A stretch of DNA of 30,536 nucleotides from 2-02-FULL-45-10 sp964478235 (GTDB lineage Bacteria > Patescibacteriota > Patescibacteriia > Magasanikbacterales > GWA2-37-8): positions 1 to 30,536 of the forward strand of contig CAYZGX010000009.1 of NCBI GenBank assembly GCA_964478235.1, read 5' to 3'. Position 1 is the first letter of the stretch. The number at the start of each line of letters is the position of its first letter. This document shows, piece by piece, positions 14,296 through 23,670 of this stretch. A program made the translations under genes and the position numbers. The notes under the pieces are model-generated. The model was given only the letters and a program-made list of their open reading frames with translations. It ran no database searches and had not been told where the DNA came from.

Positions 14296-15150
14296 CTAGA
14301 CTTTACGAGCGATGAGATAAATCGTATCGCGGACATTAATCGGAAGAGCGATGGATTTGAGCGGGCTTTTGGCCAGGAGCCCAGCTAACCAGGAAAATAG
14401 GGAGAGGCCTGTCCAACTATACAGGAGACGGACAATATAAGGAATAGCGAACCATTTGCCATGATGCCCAACATAGACGACTTTGAAGCCATTTTTTTCA
14501 ACCAACGCAGAGAGATTTTGTACAGTAAAATAAAATAAATGTTGTGGTGGAACAAAAGCGTGCCATCGTTTGCCCCAAGCGCGCGCCCAGAGACTACCGG
14601 CGTCAGGTGTTGTCAGAACAAGGAGACCATCTTTGGCGGTGAGCGAATGTGCTTTATTAATAGTAGCGATCGGATCTTTGACATGCTCAATCACATCTTG
14701 CATCACCACGACATCAAACGGCGTCGTCGATGAAAAGTTTTCTAATGTTAAGGCGGTGACAGCGAGTCCGCGCTCAGAAGCCTTTTTGGCGGCATACTCG
14801 GAAATATCAATACCGGCCGTCTTCCAACCTTTTTCTTCGGCGAGCGCCATAAAAAATCCAGTGGCACAACCGACTTCAAACATAGTGACGGCGTCTTTTT
14901 TGAGCACATATCCGCCGATAACATCCAAAAAATGACGGTAGGTTTTTTTGGTAACCTCTTTATCAAGATCATAATCCATATACCCATCGAGTGTTGTGTC
15001 GCCAGTAAAATATCCTTGCGAATAAAAGGGGCGAAGATCGTCGGGCACATTTTTCACAGCCATAAGCGCACAGCCACCACAACGATATATTTCAAACTTT
15101 TTTTTCACGAAGTACGGCATCATGGTTTGTCCGCAGTTGAGACAGGTCAT
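14296..15150 (-). CDS. SAM methyltransferase with N-terminal zinc ribbon
   Basis: Of 284 residues, the first 30 hold two CxxC pairs (Cys3/Cys6 and Cys24/Cys27), a zinc-binding knuckle. A class I methyltransferase follows, with motif I FEVGCATG (91-98) and VVMQDVIEHV. This matches the Methyltransf_13 plus Methyltransf_23-like enzymes common in polysaccharide and sugar-modification loci. Its ATG overlaps the TGA of the upstream membrane GT (ATGA), so translation is probably coupled. It may methylate a glycan terminus, which in some O-antigens ends chain growth; that role is inferred. Confidence 0.85.
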   Translation of the reverse strand: MTCLNCGQTMMPYFVKKKFEIYRCGGCALMAVKNVPDDLRPFYSQGYFTGDTTLDGYMDYDLDKEVTKKTYRHFLDVIGGYVLKKDAVTMFEVGCATGFFMALAEEKGWKTAGIDISEYAAKKASERGLAVTALTLENFSSTTPFDVVVMQDVIEHVKDPIATINKAHSLTAKDGLLVLTTPDAGSLWARAWGKRWHAFVPPQHLFYFTVQNLSALVEKNGFKVVYVGHHGKWFAIPYIVRLLYSWTGLSLFSWLAGLLAKSPLKSIALPINVRDTIYLIARKV

Positions 15151-16700
15151 ATTTTCTTGAGCAAAAAGACAGTATTTTTATAGAGGTAACTTGGCCGACC
15201 CAGCACTTTTTCTTTATATGCTTTGAGGGTGAGGTCAATCGGTGTGGAATCAAAGCGGTCAACGATGGTGTAGCCAGCAGGAATAATCGCATCAGTTGAG
15301 ACTGAAACTTCGGTGCCGTCTGAGCCGGTGGCAAAAAACCAGACGCGCGAACCAACCGGAACGGTGGATGATTGAAACTGTGCCCAGAAAATTGGGGTTA
15401 CTCGCGGGAAATAGTCTTGTTTATAAAACTCATACAATCCTTCGCCAGCGTCGGGCGTGATAGCTAGATAATCCCCGGCTAGTGATCCATTTTTGACAAA
15501 TTCTAGACCTTGGAACGAATTAAAGTAACTAGCATTGAGATAATTGCGCGAAGAATAAAAGTTGGCGAGCCCAAAGACAGCAACGACAGCCCAGAGCACG
15601 AAGCCGGCCAAAGCAATTTTTTTGGAACGAAGCGAAGACAAGCCAAAGGCAAAGATAAACGCCCAGAAAAAATAAGCGATAAAACCAAATTTTGGATAGA
15701 CAATAAAATTATATCGCGGATTGGCGACGTTCATGAATAACGTGTTGACGATAATAAGTGCCACCCCTAGGAACATAAGAAGACCGCTCCCCTGTCCGAT
15801 TTTTTTATCTCGCCAAGCTTGCATAATCCCAACACCAACCAAGAGAAGAACAGTGCAACCGATAACGAAGATAGCACTATTCCACGGAAGAATATTTTCA
15901 CTAAAGAAAAAGGTGTAGACGTGAAACGAAATACCGGCAACAATATGCTTCCAAGAATTGGCGAGCAAATTAGTGTTAGTAAACCCTCCATCGCCTTGGA
16001 TAGCGATACGGTGATACAAAAGCCAGGCCAGTGGAGAACAAACAACGGCCGTCATTACCTGCCCTATTACCCACTGTTTGAGGGTCACTAGATTAGTTCG
16101 GCGAATGAGTTGATAGACAAAGAGTCCGTTGGTGATGAGGCCAAGATAAATAACGTGCGGATAGTCAACATAGCCCGTCACGATAAGCGCAACCAGATAA
16201 CCAACAAACGCTCGGCGGGTATATCCTTCAACGAATAGTTGGTAGAAGAAATAGAGGGTGACGAGACTCACAAAGCCTGCCAAGCTATGATAGCGAGCCA
16301 TTTGCGAGATCAAAACAAAATAGGCAGATAAGCTAGCAAACAAGGCTGACACCAGAGCGATTCTCTTATCCTGCACCGCGCGGATAACGAGCAGATACAG
16401 AACGTAGACACTCCCGACGCCAGCCAGCGCCGAGACAAGGCGAACAACCGCTTCGGTCCATGGAAACATCTTACTCGCTACAAGCACCAAGAAATAATAT
16501 AATGGCGGGTGGTTATCGGGATGACGGAAATAATCAACAACAAACCCGACTAGGCTCGATTTGAAAAATCCCAAAACAAACGTTTCGTCCATCCAAAAAG
16601 CGCGTGATTCAATTTTGAAAAATACCAAAAAAGTTGCGAGGATCATCACACCAGTGAGCGCGCGGTTGTTGCCTAGCCAGCTTGTGAGGCGGTTCCACAT
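15147..16700 (-). CDS. GT-C membrane glycosyltransferase (PMT_2/ArnT-like)
   Basis: The product has 517 residues and about ten to twelve hydrophobic spans. The first outer loop has WMDETF with Asp38/Glu39, the GT-C catalytic motif, followed by HPDNHPPLYYF, as in protein mannosyltransferases and ArnT. A soluble C-terminal portion of about 120 residues follows the last span. Such enzymes take a sugar from a polyprenyl-phosphate carrier on the outer side of the membrane. The neighbour immediately upstream is a polyprenyl-phosphate-mannose-synthase-like GT2, a natural partner. I use the ATG at 16700, one base after the upstream stop, rather than 16739. Confidence 0.85.
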   Translation of the reverse strand: MWNRLTSWLGNNRALTGVMILATFLVFFKIESRAFWMDETFVLGFFKSSLVGFVVDYFRHPDNHPPLYYFLVLVASKMFPWTEAVVRLVSALAGVGSVYVLYLLVIRAVQDKRIALVSALFASLSAYFVLISQMARYHSLAGFVSLVTLYFFYQLFVEGYTRRAFVGYLVALIVTGYVDYPHVIYLGLITNGLFVYQLIRRTNLVTLKQWVIGQVMTAVVCSPLAWLLYHRIAIQGDGGFTNTNLLANSWKHIVAGISFHVYTFFFSENILPWNSAIFVIGCTVLLLVGVGIMQAWRDKKIGQGSGLLMFLGVALIIVNTLFMNVANPRYNFIVYPKFGFIAYFFWAFIFAFGLSSLRSKKIALAGFVLWAVVAVFGLANFYSSRNYLNASYFNSFQGLEFVKNGSLAGDYLAITPDAGEGLYEFYKQDYFPRVTPIFWAQFQSSTVPVGSRVWFFATGSDGTEVSVSTDAIIPAGYTIVDRFDSTPIDLTLKAYKEKVLGRPSYLYKNTVFLLKKI

Positions 16701-16701
16701 A

Positions 16702-17397
16702 CTATTTTTTAGTAATTTTGTACCAACTATACTGGACAATCTGTTTTAAAAACAGCCAGTATTCTTTGGTATCAAGTTTGGAGGTACTAAACTTTCTAAT
16801 ACGGAAACGGAATGGTACTTCAATTACCGAAGTGTGAGCACCTTTAATTAAAATTTCTAAAAGAATCTTGTAACCGGTTGTTTCTAATTTTACCCCATCA
16901 ATGACACTGCGACGTATAAAGAAGAAACCACTAAGAGGATCTTTGACGCCGGTAAGAAGTTTGGTGATAACCACCCCACATTCAGAAATAAGTTTACGCC
17001 ACCATTTCCATTGTTCAACAGTGCTTCCCTCTTCAAATCGACTACCGAGGGCAATATCGTATTTTTCCATAAGCGGAATAAGGGTGAGAAGTGTTTCTGG
17101 GTCATGGCTCAAATCAGCGTCCATAACGCCAAGAATTGGCCGAGTAGACCGAGCAAACCCTTCGCGAACAGCGCTACCGAGGCCAAGCTTGCCCGAGCGA
17201 TGAACAACTTTTAATGGGTAGGCGCGAGACAATTCTTCGGCCACATTACCGGTGCCGTCTGGCGAGTTGTCATCAACAATAATAAGCTCAGCATCAATTT
17301 CACTATTCTTTTTTAGTACGGTAAAAATCTCTTCCACCAAAATAGGAAGATTTTTTGCTTCATTATACGTTGGAATAATAATTGAGACGTGTTGCAT
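16702..17397 (-). CDS. Polyprenyl-phosphate mannose/glucose synthase-like GT2 (Dpm1 family)
   Basis: This 231-residue GT2 enzyme has VDDNSPDGT (41-49), a GKLGLGSAVREGF stretch and MDADLSHDPE (92-101), the hallmark of dolichol-phosphate mannose synthases. It lacks C-terminal membrane helices, as does yeast-independent soluble Dpm1. It would charge undecaprenyl phosphate with mannose or glucose on the inner face. It lies one base before a PMT_2-type enzyme and five after a GT-C protein, either of which could use the product. Which sugar it uses cannot be told. Confidence 0.88.
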   Translation of the reverse strand: MQHVSIIIPTYNEAKNLPILVEEIFTVLKKNSEIDAELIIVDDNSPDGTGNVAEELSRAYPLKVVHRSGKLGLGSAVREGFARSTRPILGVMDADLSHDPETLLTLIPLMEKYDIALGSRFEEGSTVEQWKWWRKLISECGVVITKLLTGVKDPLSGFFFIRRSVIDGVKLETTGYKILLEILIKGAHTSVIEVPFRFRIRKFSTSKLDTKEYWLFLKQIVQYSWYKITKK

Positions 17398-17402
17398 AGC
17401 TT

Positions 17403-18569
17403 TTACATTGTTTCGCTAAAGGTATGACGATTGTCCCAGAAATAATTCCATGAACAACTAATATCTTTACGACAAATATCTAGGATATGAAAAACATGGG
17501 CGTAGCGAAGCGTGTTTTGGAGAGCGTACGGCGACACCAGAACGAGCGCCCAGACGATATACCCAAGAACTACCTGCCGGCGAAGTACATATTCAACGCC
17601 GAGCGCAGCTACCGGCACAATCAGCCAGGCAGAAATAAAAACAGTGCGACCGATAAATAACGGCCAAGCAAAATAGGATACGCTTGGTACAACCACTGCC
17701 AAAAAATAGGTTTTGGCGTTAGCCGACAACGTTATTTTCTTTTTGACAAGCGCTACAAAAGCGACTAGAACGAGGAGCCAAGCCAAGTTGTACGTGGTGG
17801 CATTGACGCCCACCCATTTGAAAAAGGTGTAGTTAGAGTCGGCGTAGACTACCCAATTATCAAGAAGCCAGCGAAGCGAGCTGTAACCGATTTCCTGACC
17901 ACGCCACTGATTGATAACCAACGTCACGAAGGCCAGCGAGCTGACGAGCGCTAACTTTTTTGTTTTTTCTTTGAGAGATAGTGTCGACATGAGGATCAGC
18001 GCCCCAAAAAATAGCGCCCCCATAGCTCCGCTTTCTTTGGTGAGGAGCCCGCCACTAATTGCCACACTGCCGAGGAGTAGCCAGGCGGACTTTTTATCTT
18101 CGTACCAGCGCCAGCCGGAATAGAGAACGAGAACAAACCAGAAGTAGCCACCAATGTCTTGTACCTGAGTGAGACCATAGCGAAGCAGTGGGTAGCCGGT
18201 CATGAGAATGGTGGTCGAGATAAGCCCGATGAGACGATTATCAAAAACTCGACGGATAAGACCATACGTTAGAAGCACCATCCCAAAATAAAAAGCGATA
18301 TTAAGGATGATAATGCTGGTGGCAGGCGGAACAAAGCGAAGTAGTGTAGCCCCGACAACAGAATAAAATGGATTCAAATAGCGATTAGGGTACATCTCTC
18401 CGCCCGGAGCTCCTCTGAAAAAATTAATGGCGGTAATGTAGCTATCAGTATCGTTGTTCTCATGAAAACCAAACATCTGCCAGAAGACCAGCAGATTAAC
18501 GAGGGCAATAAGCGCAACCAGGCCGACCCCCCACCGTTCTTTGCGGAGTAGTTTATCTAAAAATCCCAT
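17403..18569 (-). CDS. Polytopic membrane protein, GT-C-like
   Basis: The 388-residue protein has roughly nine to ten hydrophobic spans. The first outer loop has HENNDTDSYI, an acidic motif where GT-C enzymes carry their catalytic Asp, then YPNRYLNPFYS. LLTKESG around residue 175 is also seen in DUF2079/PMT-like proteins. It overlaps the upstream GT2 gene by 17 bases and precedes the Dpm1-like gene, so it is probably a glycosyltransferase using lipid-linked sugar. It is short for the class, with a small C-terminal soluble part containing two cysteines near the end. Confidence 0.7.
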   Translation of the reverse strand: MGFLDKLLRKERWGVGLVALIALVNLLVFWQMFGFHENNDTDSYITAINFFRGAPGGEMYPNRYLNPFYSVVGATLLRFVPPATSIIILNIAFYFGMVLLTYGLIRRVFDNRLIGLISTTILMTGYPLLRYGLTQVQDIGGYFWFVLVLYSGWRWYEDKKSAWLLLGSVAISGGLLTKESGAMGALFFGALILMSTLSLKEKTKKLALVSSLAFVTLVINQWRGQEIGYSSLRWLLDNWVVYADSNYTFFKWVGVNATTYNLAWLLVLVAFVALVKKKITLSANAKTYFLAVVVPSVSYFAWPLFIGRTVFISAWLIVPVAALGVEYVLRRQVVLGYIVWALVLVSPYALQNTLRYAHVFHILDICRKDISCSWNYFWDNRHTFSETM

Positions 18570-19248
18570 ATTTAATAATACAGTAGACTACTCTAAAACC
18601 GTCTTTCCAAGTAATTTTTTTACCTTCAGCGTAGGTGCGTCCATTATAAGAGATGCCGACTTCAAAAATTTTAATTGGTTTGATGCGAGCGACTTTGGCA
18701 GTAATTTCAGGGTCAAAGCCAAAACGATCTTGTTCGAGAGTGATGGAATCGGTAATAGTGCGTTTGATAACTTTATAGCATGTCTCCATGTCGGTCAGAT
18801 TCAAGTTGGTGAACATGTTGGAGAGAAGCGTCAAAAATTGATTACCAAGATAATGCCAATAATACACAATGCGATGCGCGCCGTCGCCGATAAAGCGCGA
18901 GCCATAGACAACGTCAGCGCCGTATTTGGTAATCGGCTCAAGGAGTTTTGGATATTCTTCTGGATCGTATTCTAAATCAGCATCTTGCACCAAGACGTAA
19001 TCACCAGTGGCTACTTTAAAGCCTGTCCGAAGCGCCGCCCCTTTACCCTGATTTTTTTCATGAAAAACAATGCGCACCCCTGCTGGCGGATTACTCTTCA
19101 ACATTTCGCGCGTACCGTCGGTGGAATAGTCTTCCACCACAATCACTTCTTTTTCCCATTCGCCAACTGGCGCAGAAAGCACTCGAGACAAGAGTGTGTG
19201 GAGGGTATTTTTTTCATTATAAACTGGAATGACAACGGAGATTTTCAT
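18553..19248 (-). CDS. GT2 polyprenyl-phosphate sugar synthase-like glycosyltransferase
   Basis: The 231-residue product starts MKISVVIPVYNE and has VEDYSTDGT (38-46), GKGAALRTGF (68-77) and QDADLEYDP (88-96), the pattern of DPM/DPG synthases. The ATG at 19248 is preferred to a TTG six bases upstream. The 3' end overlaps the next gene by 17 bases, so the two are likely translated together. With the Dpm1-like gene at 16702 it makes two such enzymes within 3 kb, consistent with two different lipid-linked sugars. Confidence 0.88.
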   Translation of the reverse strand: MKISVVIPVYNEKNTLHTLLSRVLSAPVGEWEKEVIVVEDYSTDGTREMLKSNPPAGVRIVFHEKNQGKGAALRTGFKVATGDYVLVQDADLEYDPEEYPKLLEPITKYGADVVYGSRFIGDGAHRIVYYWHYLGNQFLTLLSNMFTNLNLTDMETCYKVIKRTITDSITLEQDRFGFDPEITAKVARIKPIKIFEVGISYNGRTYAEGKKITWKDGFRVVYCIIKYGIFR

Positions 19249-19259
19249 AAGCAAGACAG

Positions 19260-20426
19260 TTAGGCAGTGAGTGATTCGTAGATACGAGCGACAGTGTCAG
19301 CATAGGTTTGCGCGCTGAACTTGGCTTTTTCTTTGTCACAACCGGCCTTGAGACGAGCGTAGACAGCTGGTTTATCAATTTCATGGAGTGCTTTAGCCAA
19401 GGCAATCGGATGAGCTGGCGGAACGAGAAGCCCGGCTGCGCCGACAACCTCTTCAATAGCGCCACAATAGGTGGCAATAATCGGCGTACCAACGCCGATG
19501 GCTTCGCCGAGCACATAGCCAAACTGTTCTTGCCAGGCTGTTTGCGGAATACTACCTAAAATAAGACAGCGGGCTTGCTGATAGAGTCCCAAGACCTGAC
19601 TATAGGGAACTTGCGGAATAAAAATAATGGTGTTAGTCATCCCCCACTCTTCTACGAGGCGCATCATGTTTTTCTTTTCAGGGCCTTCGCCAACAATTAG
19701 GAGTACTTTGTCATGATTTTTTGGTTGTTTAGACGCGTAAATTCTCCAACCATAGAGCACGTCGTAGACGCCTTTTTCTTTTACCAAGCGATTAACGACC
19801 AGATAGATTTCTTTGTCTCTCACAATTTCTGGCAACACAGCTTTGGCACCGGCTGGTGCTGGAATAATACCTGGGGTGACGACGGTAATTTTACTATCTG
19901 GCACACCGGCGTCGCGCAACAAATCGGCAGCATCGTTGGTGGCGGGAATAAACATATCCACGCCGGCAATATTTTCTTGCATGATACTCGCTAATTTTTG
20001 GCGCCAGTAGCGTGGTGGCACAGAAAATCCTGGCCAATAGTTGTATTCAAACCGACCAAAGCTATTTTCCCAAACAGTGGCGACTACTTTTAATTTTGGG
20101 TTGAGTTTTTTGGCTCGAACAGCTTGGGTGGTATAAAAATTATAAAGCTCACCAACATGAGCGACATCAAAGCTGGCTAATTTTTTCTCCAAACCAAACA
20201 TCTGCTGGTAGCGACCAAACAGATATTTAAAAAAGTTTTTAGTGAAAAAATTATCAGCACTGGAGCGAACTGTCATCATCTTGAACGGCAGTGGAGACTG
20301 ATAATAAATATTCTTCGTGGTTTTAAAAACCGTTTGAACAATATTTTTTGGGAAAAATTCCCAAGTTTTTGTCTCGCGATCACTCAGGCCGTTGCCTCGA
20401 ATTTGAGCGACAGTAATAGTTCGCAT
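19260..20426 (-). CDS. GT4 family glycosyltransferase
   Basis: The 388-residue GT-B enzyme has an N-terminal acceptor domain with FDVAHVGELYNFYT, a VNRLVKEKGVYDVLYG donor-domain opening (211-226), VGEGPE (245-250) and the E-x7-E element with Glu300 and Glu308 in WQEQFGYVLGEA. It therefore fits retaining GT4 enzymes that use a nucleotide sugar on the inner membrane face. It lies eight bases after a CDP-glucose-dehydratase-like gene. It has no membrane helix and no Shine-Dalgarno. Confidence 0.9.
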   Translation of the reverse strand: MRTITVAQIRGNGLSDRETKTWEFFPKNIVQTVFKTTKNIYYQSPLPFKMMTVRSSADNFFTKNFFKYLFGRYQQMFGLEKKLASFDVAHVGELYNFYTTQAVRAKKLNPKLKVVATVWENSFGRFEYNYWPGFSVPPRYWRQKLASIMQENIAGVDMFIPATNDAADLLRDAGVPDSKITVVTPGIIPAPAGAKAVLPEIVRDKEIYLVVNRLVKEKGVYDVLYGWRIYASKQPKNHDKVLLIVGEGPEKKNMMRLVEEWGMTNTIIFIPQVPYSQVLGLYQQARCLILGSIPQTAWQEQFGYVLGEAIGVGTPIIATYCGAIEEVVGAAGLLVPPAHPIALAKALHEIDKPAVYARLKAGCDKEKAKFSAQTYADTVARIYESLTA

Positions 20427-20434
20427 AGGATTGA

Positions 20435-21553
20435 CTATTGATTAACATATCGATGAGCCAAACCGCTCAAATGTTCGTAGTTGGCGCTATACCAGTCGAT
20501 GGTTTTTTGAACACCCTCTTCAAAAGTGAAGTGAGGCTTAAAACCAAGCGCGCGAAGCTTGCTTGCGTCGAGATATTGATCAGGGATTTCAATAAAGTTA
20601 GCGGCTTTTGGTTTGACCACCGGTGGAATATCTTTAACTTTCTGGCGGAGCATATCAATAACGGTAGTAACACTACGAATAGTATCACAAGCTGAAATAT
20701 TTTGGAGCTGATCTTTGGAGTACGAACCAAGATTAAAAGCGGCCCAACCATAAGTTTCTTTACCGTGGGTTGGCATGTTTTTGTTGTTTTCTCCGTAAAA
20801 CTCTTTGAGTTTTTCAGCGACAAGCAAGTAGCCCTGTACCACGTCTTCAATATACATATACTCACGGAGCACGTCAGCATTACCCTGGTTGATATGTGGA
20901 GCTTTGTTGGCCAAGAGGCACATAATAGTGCGCGGAATCAGGCGAGAGAAATTGAGGTCGGCCGGGCCATACATATTACATGGGCGAAGGACAACGACTG
21001 GCAGTTTGAATTGGTAGGAATAGGTTTGGGCTAAAACATCAGCACAGACCTTGGAGGCGCTGTAGACATCTAAACCGCGAAGCGCGTAATTTTCTTTATA
21101 CGGCAGACTCTCCGAAGGGTCGCTTGCATGATCGCCGTAGGATTTATCGGTGGAGGCGACGATTACACGTGGGATGTTGTTCATGCGGGCTACTTCCAAA
21201 ATATTGAGTGTGCCAACAACATTGTTTTCAATCGTTGAGGCTGGCGAATTAGCAGCATCACTCACAATCGCTGAAGCAGCGAGATGAAAAATAGTATCAA
21301 TCTGGTGACGATCACAAATACGACGAAGTACTTGAAAATCTAACAGATCACATTGTTCTACATCAGGACGGTTGCTTGCCATCTCCCCTGTTTGAATGAG
21401 GCTCAACATGTTGATTGGGCGAGCGTGACGAACTGTGGTGGTTACGCAGGCACCAGCAGATAACAAAGCCTTGATAAGGTGTGACGCCAAAAAACCATCA
21501 CCGCCGGTGACCAAGACACGCTTACCATACCAAAAGGGGTTGTTCAGTTCCAT
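20435..21553 (-). CDS. CDP-glucose 4,6-dehydratase-like sugar-nucleotide dehydratase
   Basis: The 372-residue extended SDR opens FWYGKRVLVTGGDGFLASHL, very like the FWxGKRVLVTG start of CDP-glucose 4,6-dehydratases (RfbG). ASTDKSYGD (133-141) has Thr135, Asp136 and Lys137, the TDK variant of that family rather than the TDE of RmlB, and Tyr164/Lys168 completes the site. It would make CDP-4-keto-6-deoxyglucose; a GDP-mannose dehydratase is the main alternative. No cytidylyltransferase (RfbF) was found, but a reductase resembling CDP-abequose synthase lies 6 kb upstream in the same run. Confidence 0.82.
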   Translation of the reverse strand: MELNNPFWYGKRVLVTGGDGFLASHLIKALLSAGACVTTTVRHARPINMLSLIQTGEMASNRPDVEQCDLLDFQVLRRICDRHQIDTIFHLAASAIVSDAANSPASTIENNVVGTLNILEVARMNNIPRVIVASTDKSYGDHASDPSESLPYKENYALRGLDVYSASKVCADVLAQTYSYQFKLPVVVLRPCNMYGPADLNFSRLIPRTIMCLLANKAPHINQGNADVLREYMYIEDVVQGYLLVAEKLKEFYGENNKNMPTHGKETYGWAAFNLGSYSKDQLQNISACDTIRSVTTVIDMLRQKVKDIPPVVKPKAANFIEIPDQYLDASKLRALGFKPHFTFEEGVQKTIDWYSANYEHLSGLAHRYVNQ

Positions 21554-21568
21554 ACTGTGTGAAAGAAA

Positions 21569-22381
21569 TTAGTGTTTCAGAAGTTTGTAAATACGATAGG
21601 CTAGTTTACATCGATATATCCCTGCCTGCAGACTCACTACTAATCCATAATAACCATCGCGCCAATTGTTTTTGAGCGTGCCTAAGAAATACTTTACACC
21701 ATCAGTGACGGCGTAGCGGAGCGGATGTGCCAGATATGAAGCAAACCATTGTTGGAATGAATCCGGGATCAGTGCTTCATTGTATTTTGGTAGGGCTTTA
21801 AAACCTTTAGCAAAACAACGAGCGTCTCGTTCTAGTCTTTTTTTGAGCTGTCCGGAAAACCGACTAAAACTCACTTTGCTGATAGCTGGCTGATGTTCCA
21901 GAACAAGATCAATTTTTTTGACTGGTTCAGCTGTTTGAATAGAGAAATTATGGAGCCCGATTGCCCAGATTTTTGGCTTATTAAAGAGGCAGGCTCGATA
22001 GTTGGTCATCGTCACATAACGCGACCCGTTCCAGAGCGGCCATTTGAAGGAATAAGCTCCAAAATTAGCTTCTAATGTAGCATTTTTGAGAAAAGATTGC
22101 AATCCTCCCGAGAGGAACTCGTCGGCGTCAATCATAAAGACCCAATCGTTCGAAGATTCCTTTAAAATAAGCAGGCGGTGCGGATCGCTTCCCCCGATTC
22201 TATCTCCCACTATCACCTTGTTCGTGTACTCTTTGGCAATAGCGAGTGTCTTATCAGAACATGGGCCATCGTGAACGACGATAATCTCGTCGGCGACGTC
22301 TTTGATACTCTCCAGACAACGACGAAGAAGTGCTTCTTCATGGTACACCACTAAGCCAAAGGTTATTTTTGTAGTCGCCAT
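21569..22381 (-). CDS. GT2 glycosyltransferase (WaaE/KdtX-like)
   Basis: The 270-residue product has VVHDGPCSDKT (35-45) and MIDADEFL (83-90), where the DXDE motif is typical of the WaaE/KdtX and SunS-like branch of GT2, which often adds glucose or heptose to lipopolysaccharide core. A basic stretch near 175-185 and an aromatic C-terminus may sit on the membrane. Its first 19 bases overlap the end of the upstream GT4 gene. The donor is unknown. Confidence 0.85.
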   Translation of the reverse strand: MATTKITFGLVVYHEEALLRRCLESIKDVADEIIVVHDGPCSDKTLAIAKEYTNKVIVGDRIGGSDPHRLLILKESSNDWVFMIDADEFLSGGLQSFLKNATLEANFGAYSFKWPLWNGSRYVTMTNYRACLFNKPKIWAIGLHNFSIQTAEPVKKIDLVLEHQPAISKVSFSRFSGQLKKRLERDARCFAKGFKALPKYNEALIPDSFQQWFASYLAHPLRYAVTDGVKYFLGTLKNNWRDGYYGLVVSLQAGIYRCKLAYRIYKLLKH

Positions 22382-23670
22382 AAGCCTCGAGCTACTAATG
22401 AATCAAGTATTCTAAATCGGCCGTAAACATACCAACGGTATATCTCATACAACAACGATGCCTGATGAGGAAAATCTAACGCTTTGCGATCGGTATATGC
22501 GGTGTGATATGCAGTAATCGCTTCTGGGGTAGGGAACATTTTTTTGAGCACCTCAGCCTCCCCCACCTTACCGTGGAGCTGTTCATAGGCAAGCTCGTAC
22601 TGCGCAACACCGCGCTCAACAGCAAATTCAGCAATCACTTTGTGTCGCCCAGCAGAACCAAATTCTTTACGACGAGTATGATTAGCCGCTAAATCGTGGA
22701 CAGCTGAAGATAGCCCCCCAACTGTTTTGACGACCCAGCCAGTGACACCGTTGTCCACTTGCTCTAGCTGGCCGTTGTCCCAATGAGGAGTATTTTCCAC
22801 CACGATCGGGAGCGACCAGACCATCGCTTCGTTTAAACTATTACCAAAAGCTTCACCGCGACGCGAGGTATGGACGCAGATATCCATAAGCTGATACGTC
22901 TCGGCGATATCTTTTTCTGAGGATGATTCCGGAAGCACAATCACTCGCCCACCAAAAAAGCTTTTCTTTTGGAGCCAGCGCAAGCGCGAAGTTGGCACGG
23001 TGCGGAATAAAACTTTAATGTTGCTATTTTTTTTGAAAAGTAGTGGCAGGGAGGACAGAATAAGATCGCCCCATTTGACCGTATCGTTTCGCCCAACGCG
23101 ACCAATAACAATTTCCTCTGACATAATGCCGAGCTCACGACGCATCGCTTCGCGTTTTTCACTACTCAAGCGAAACTGTTCAAAATAATCAACCGTGACT
23201 GGATTATAGGCCACCCGCTGACGCAAACAGTCTTCCACCGTCTTCTGCTCCCCTTTCCAAGCGCGCTCAGCGAGCATCATCATGCTTTTATAGAGCCGAA
23301 GATCAAAGCGAGAGCTCAACACCTCGTCTTCGAAGGCAAAAATGTTAGTCTCCATACATTTTTTTGGCTGAAGATATTCAACCACTTCTTTATGAATCGG
23401 CAGCTCGTTTTGTCCACTACGATGAAAATGCAAGACATCCACCTGCGGATGTGGTAGCAGTTCTTTGATTTTTTCAATAGTCCCATCACCAACCAAAACA
23501 CGAGCACCGTGTTCTTCGAGCAGTTTCACCCGCGGACCCCCGCGCACTAAGCACAGCACCGTAACGTCAAATTTACTTTTATCCAAACGGAGCGCCAAAG
23601 TTTGGACAGTGCGCTCGGCCCCGCCAATATCTAAAATATTAGTCGCGATGACTAGGTTTATTTTACTCAT
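22363..23670 (-). CDS. GT4 family glycosyltransferase
   Basis: The 435-residue product starts with MSKINLVIATNILDIGGAE, the glycine-rich acceptor-domain opening of GT4 enzymes. IGRVGRNDTVKWGD (189-202) opens the donor domain and RRGEAFGNSLNEAM (270-283) carries the glutamate pair Glu273/Glu281. About 80 residues follow the catalytic fold; this tail looks helical and aromatic and is longer than usual. The ATG at 23670 overlaps the TGA of asnB (ATGA), so I prefer it to the upstream start at 23715, which would lie inside that gene. Confidence 0.88.
   Translation of the reverse strand: MSKINLVIATNILDIGGAERTVQTLALRLDKSKFDVTVLCLVRGGPRVKLLEEHGARVLVGDGTIEKIKELLPHPQVDVLHFHRSGQNELPIHKEVVEYLQPKKCMETNIFAFEDEVLSSRFDLRLYKSMMMLAERAWKGEQKTVEDCLRQRVAYNPVTVDYFEQFRLSSEKREAMRRELGIMSEEIVIGRVGRNDTVKWGDLILSSLPLLFKKNSNIKVLFRTVPTSRLRWLQKKSFFGGRVIVLPESSSEKDIAETYQLMDICVHTSRRGEAFGNSLNEAMVWSLPIVVENTPHWDNGQLEQVDNGVTGWVVKTVGGLSSAVHDLAANHTRRKEFGSAGRHKVIAEFAVERGVAQYELAYEQLHGKVGEAEVLKKMFPTPEAITAYHTAYTDRKALDFPHQASLLYEIYRWYVYGRFRILDSLVARGLWRLQK

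Noticed and set aside
15147..15150. Possible recoding of TGA as glycine (genetic code 25)
   Set aside because: TGA ends several genes exactly at ATGA overlaps with the next start, and no conserved motif needs TGA read as glycine.
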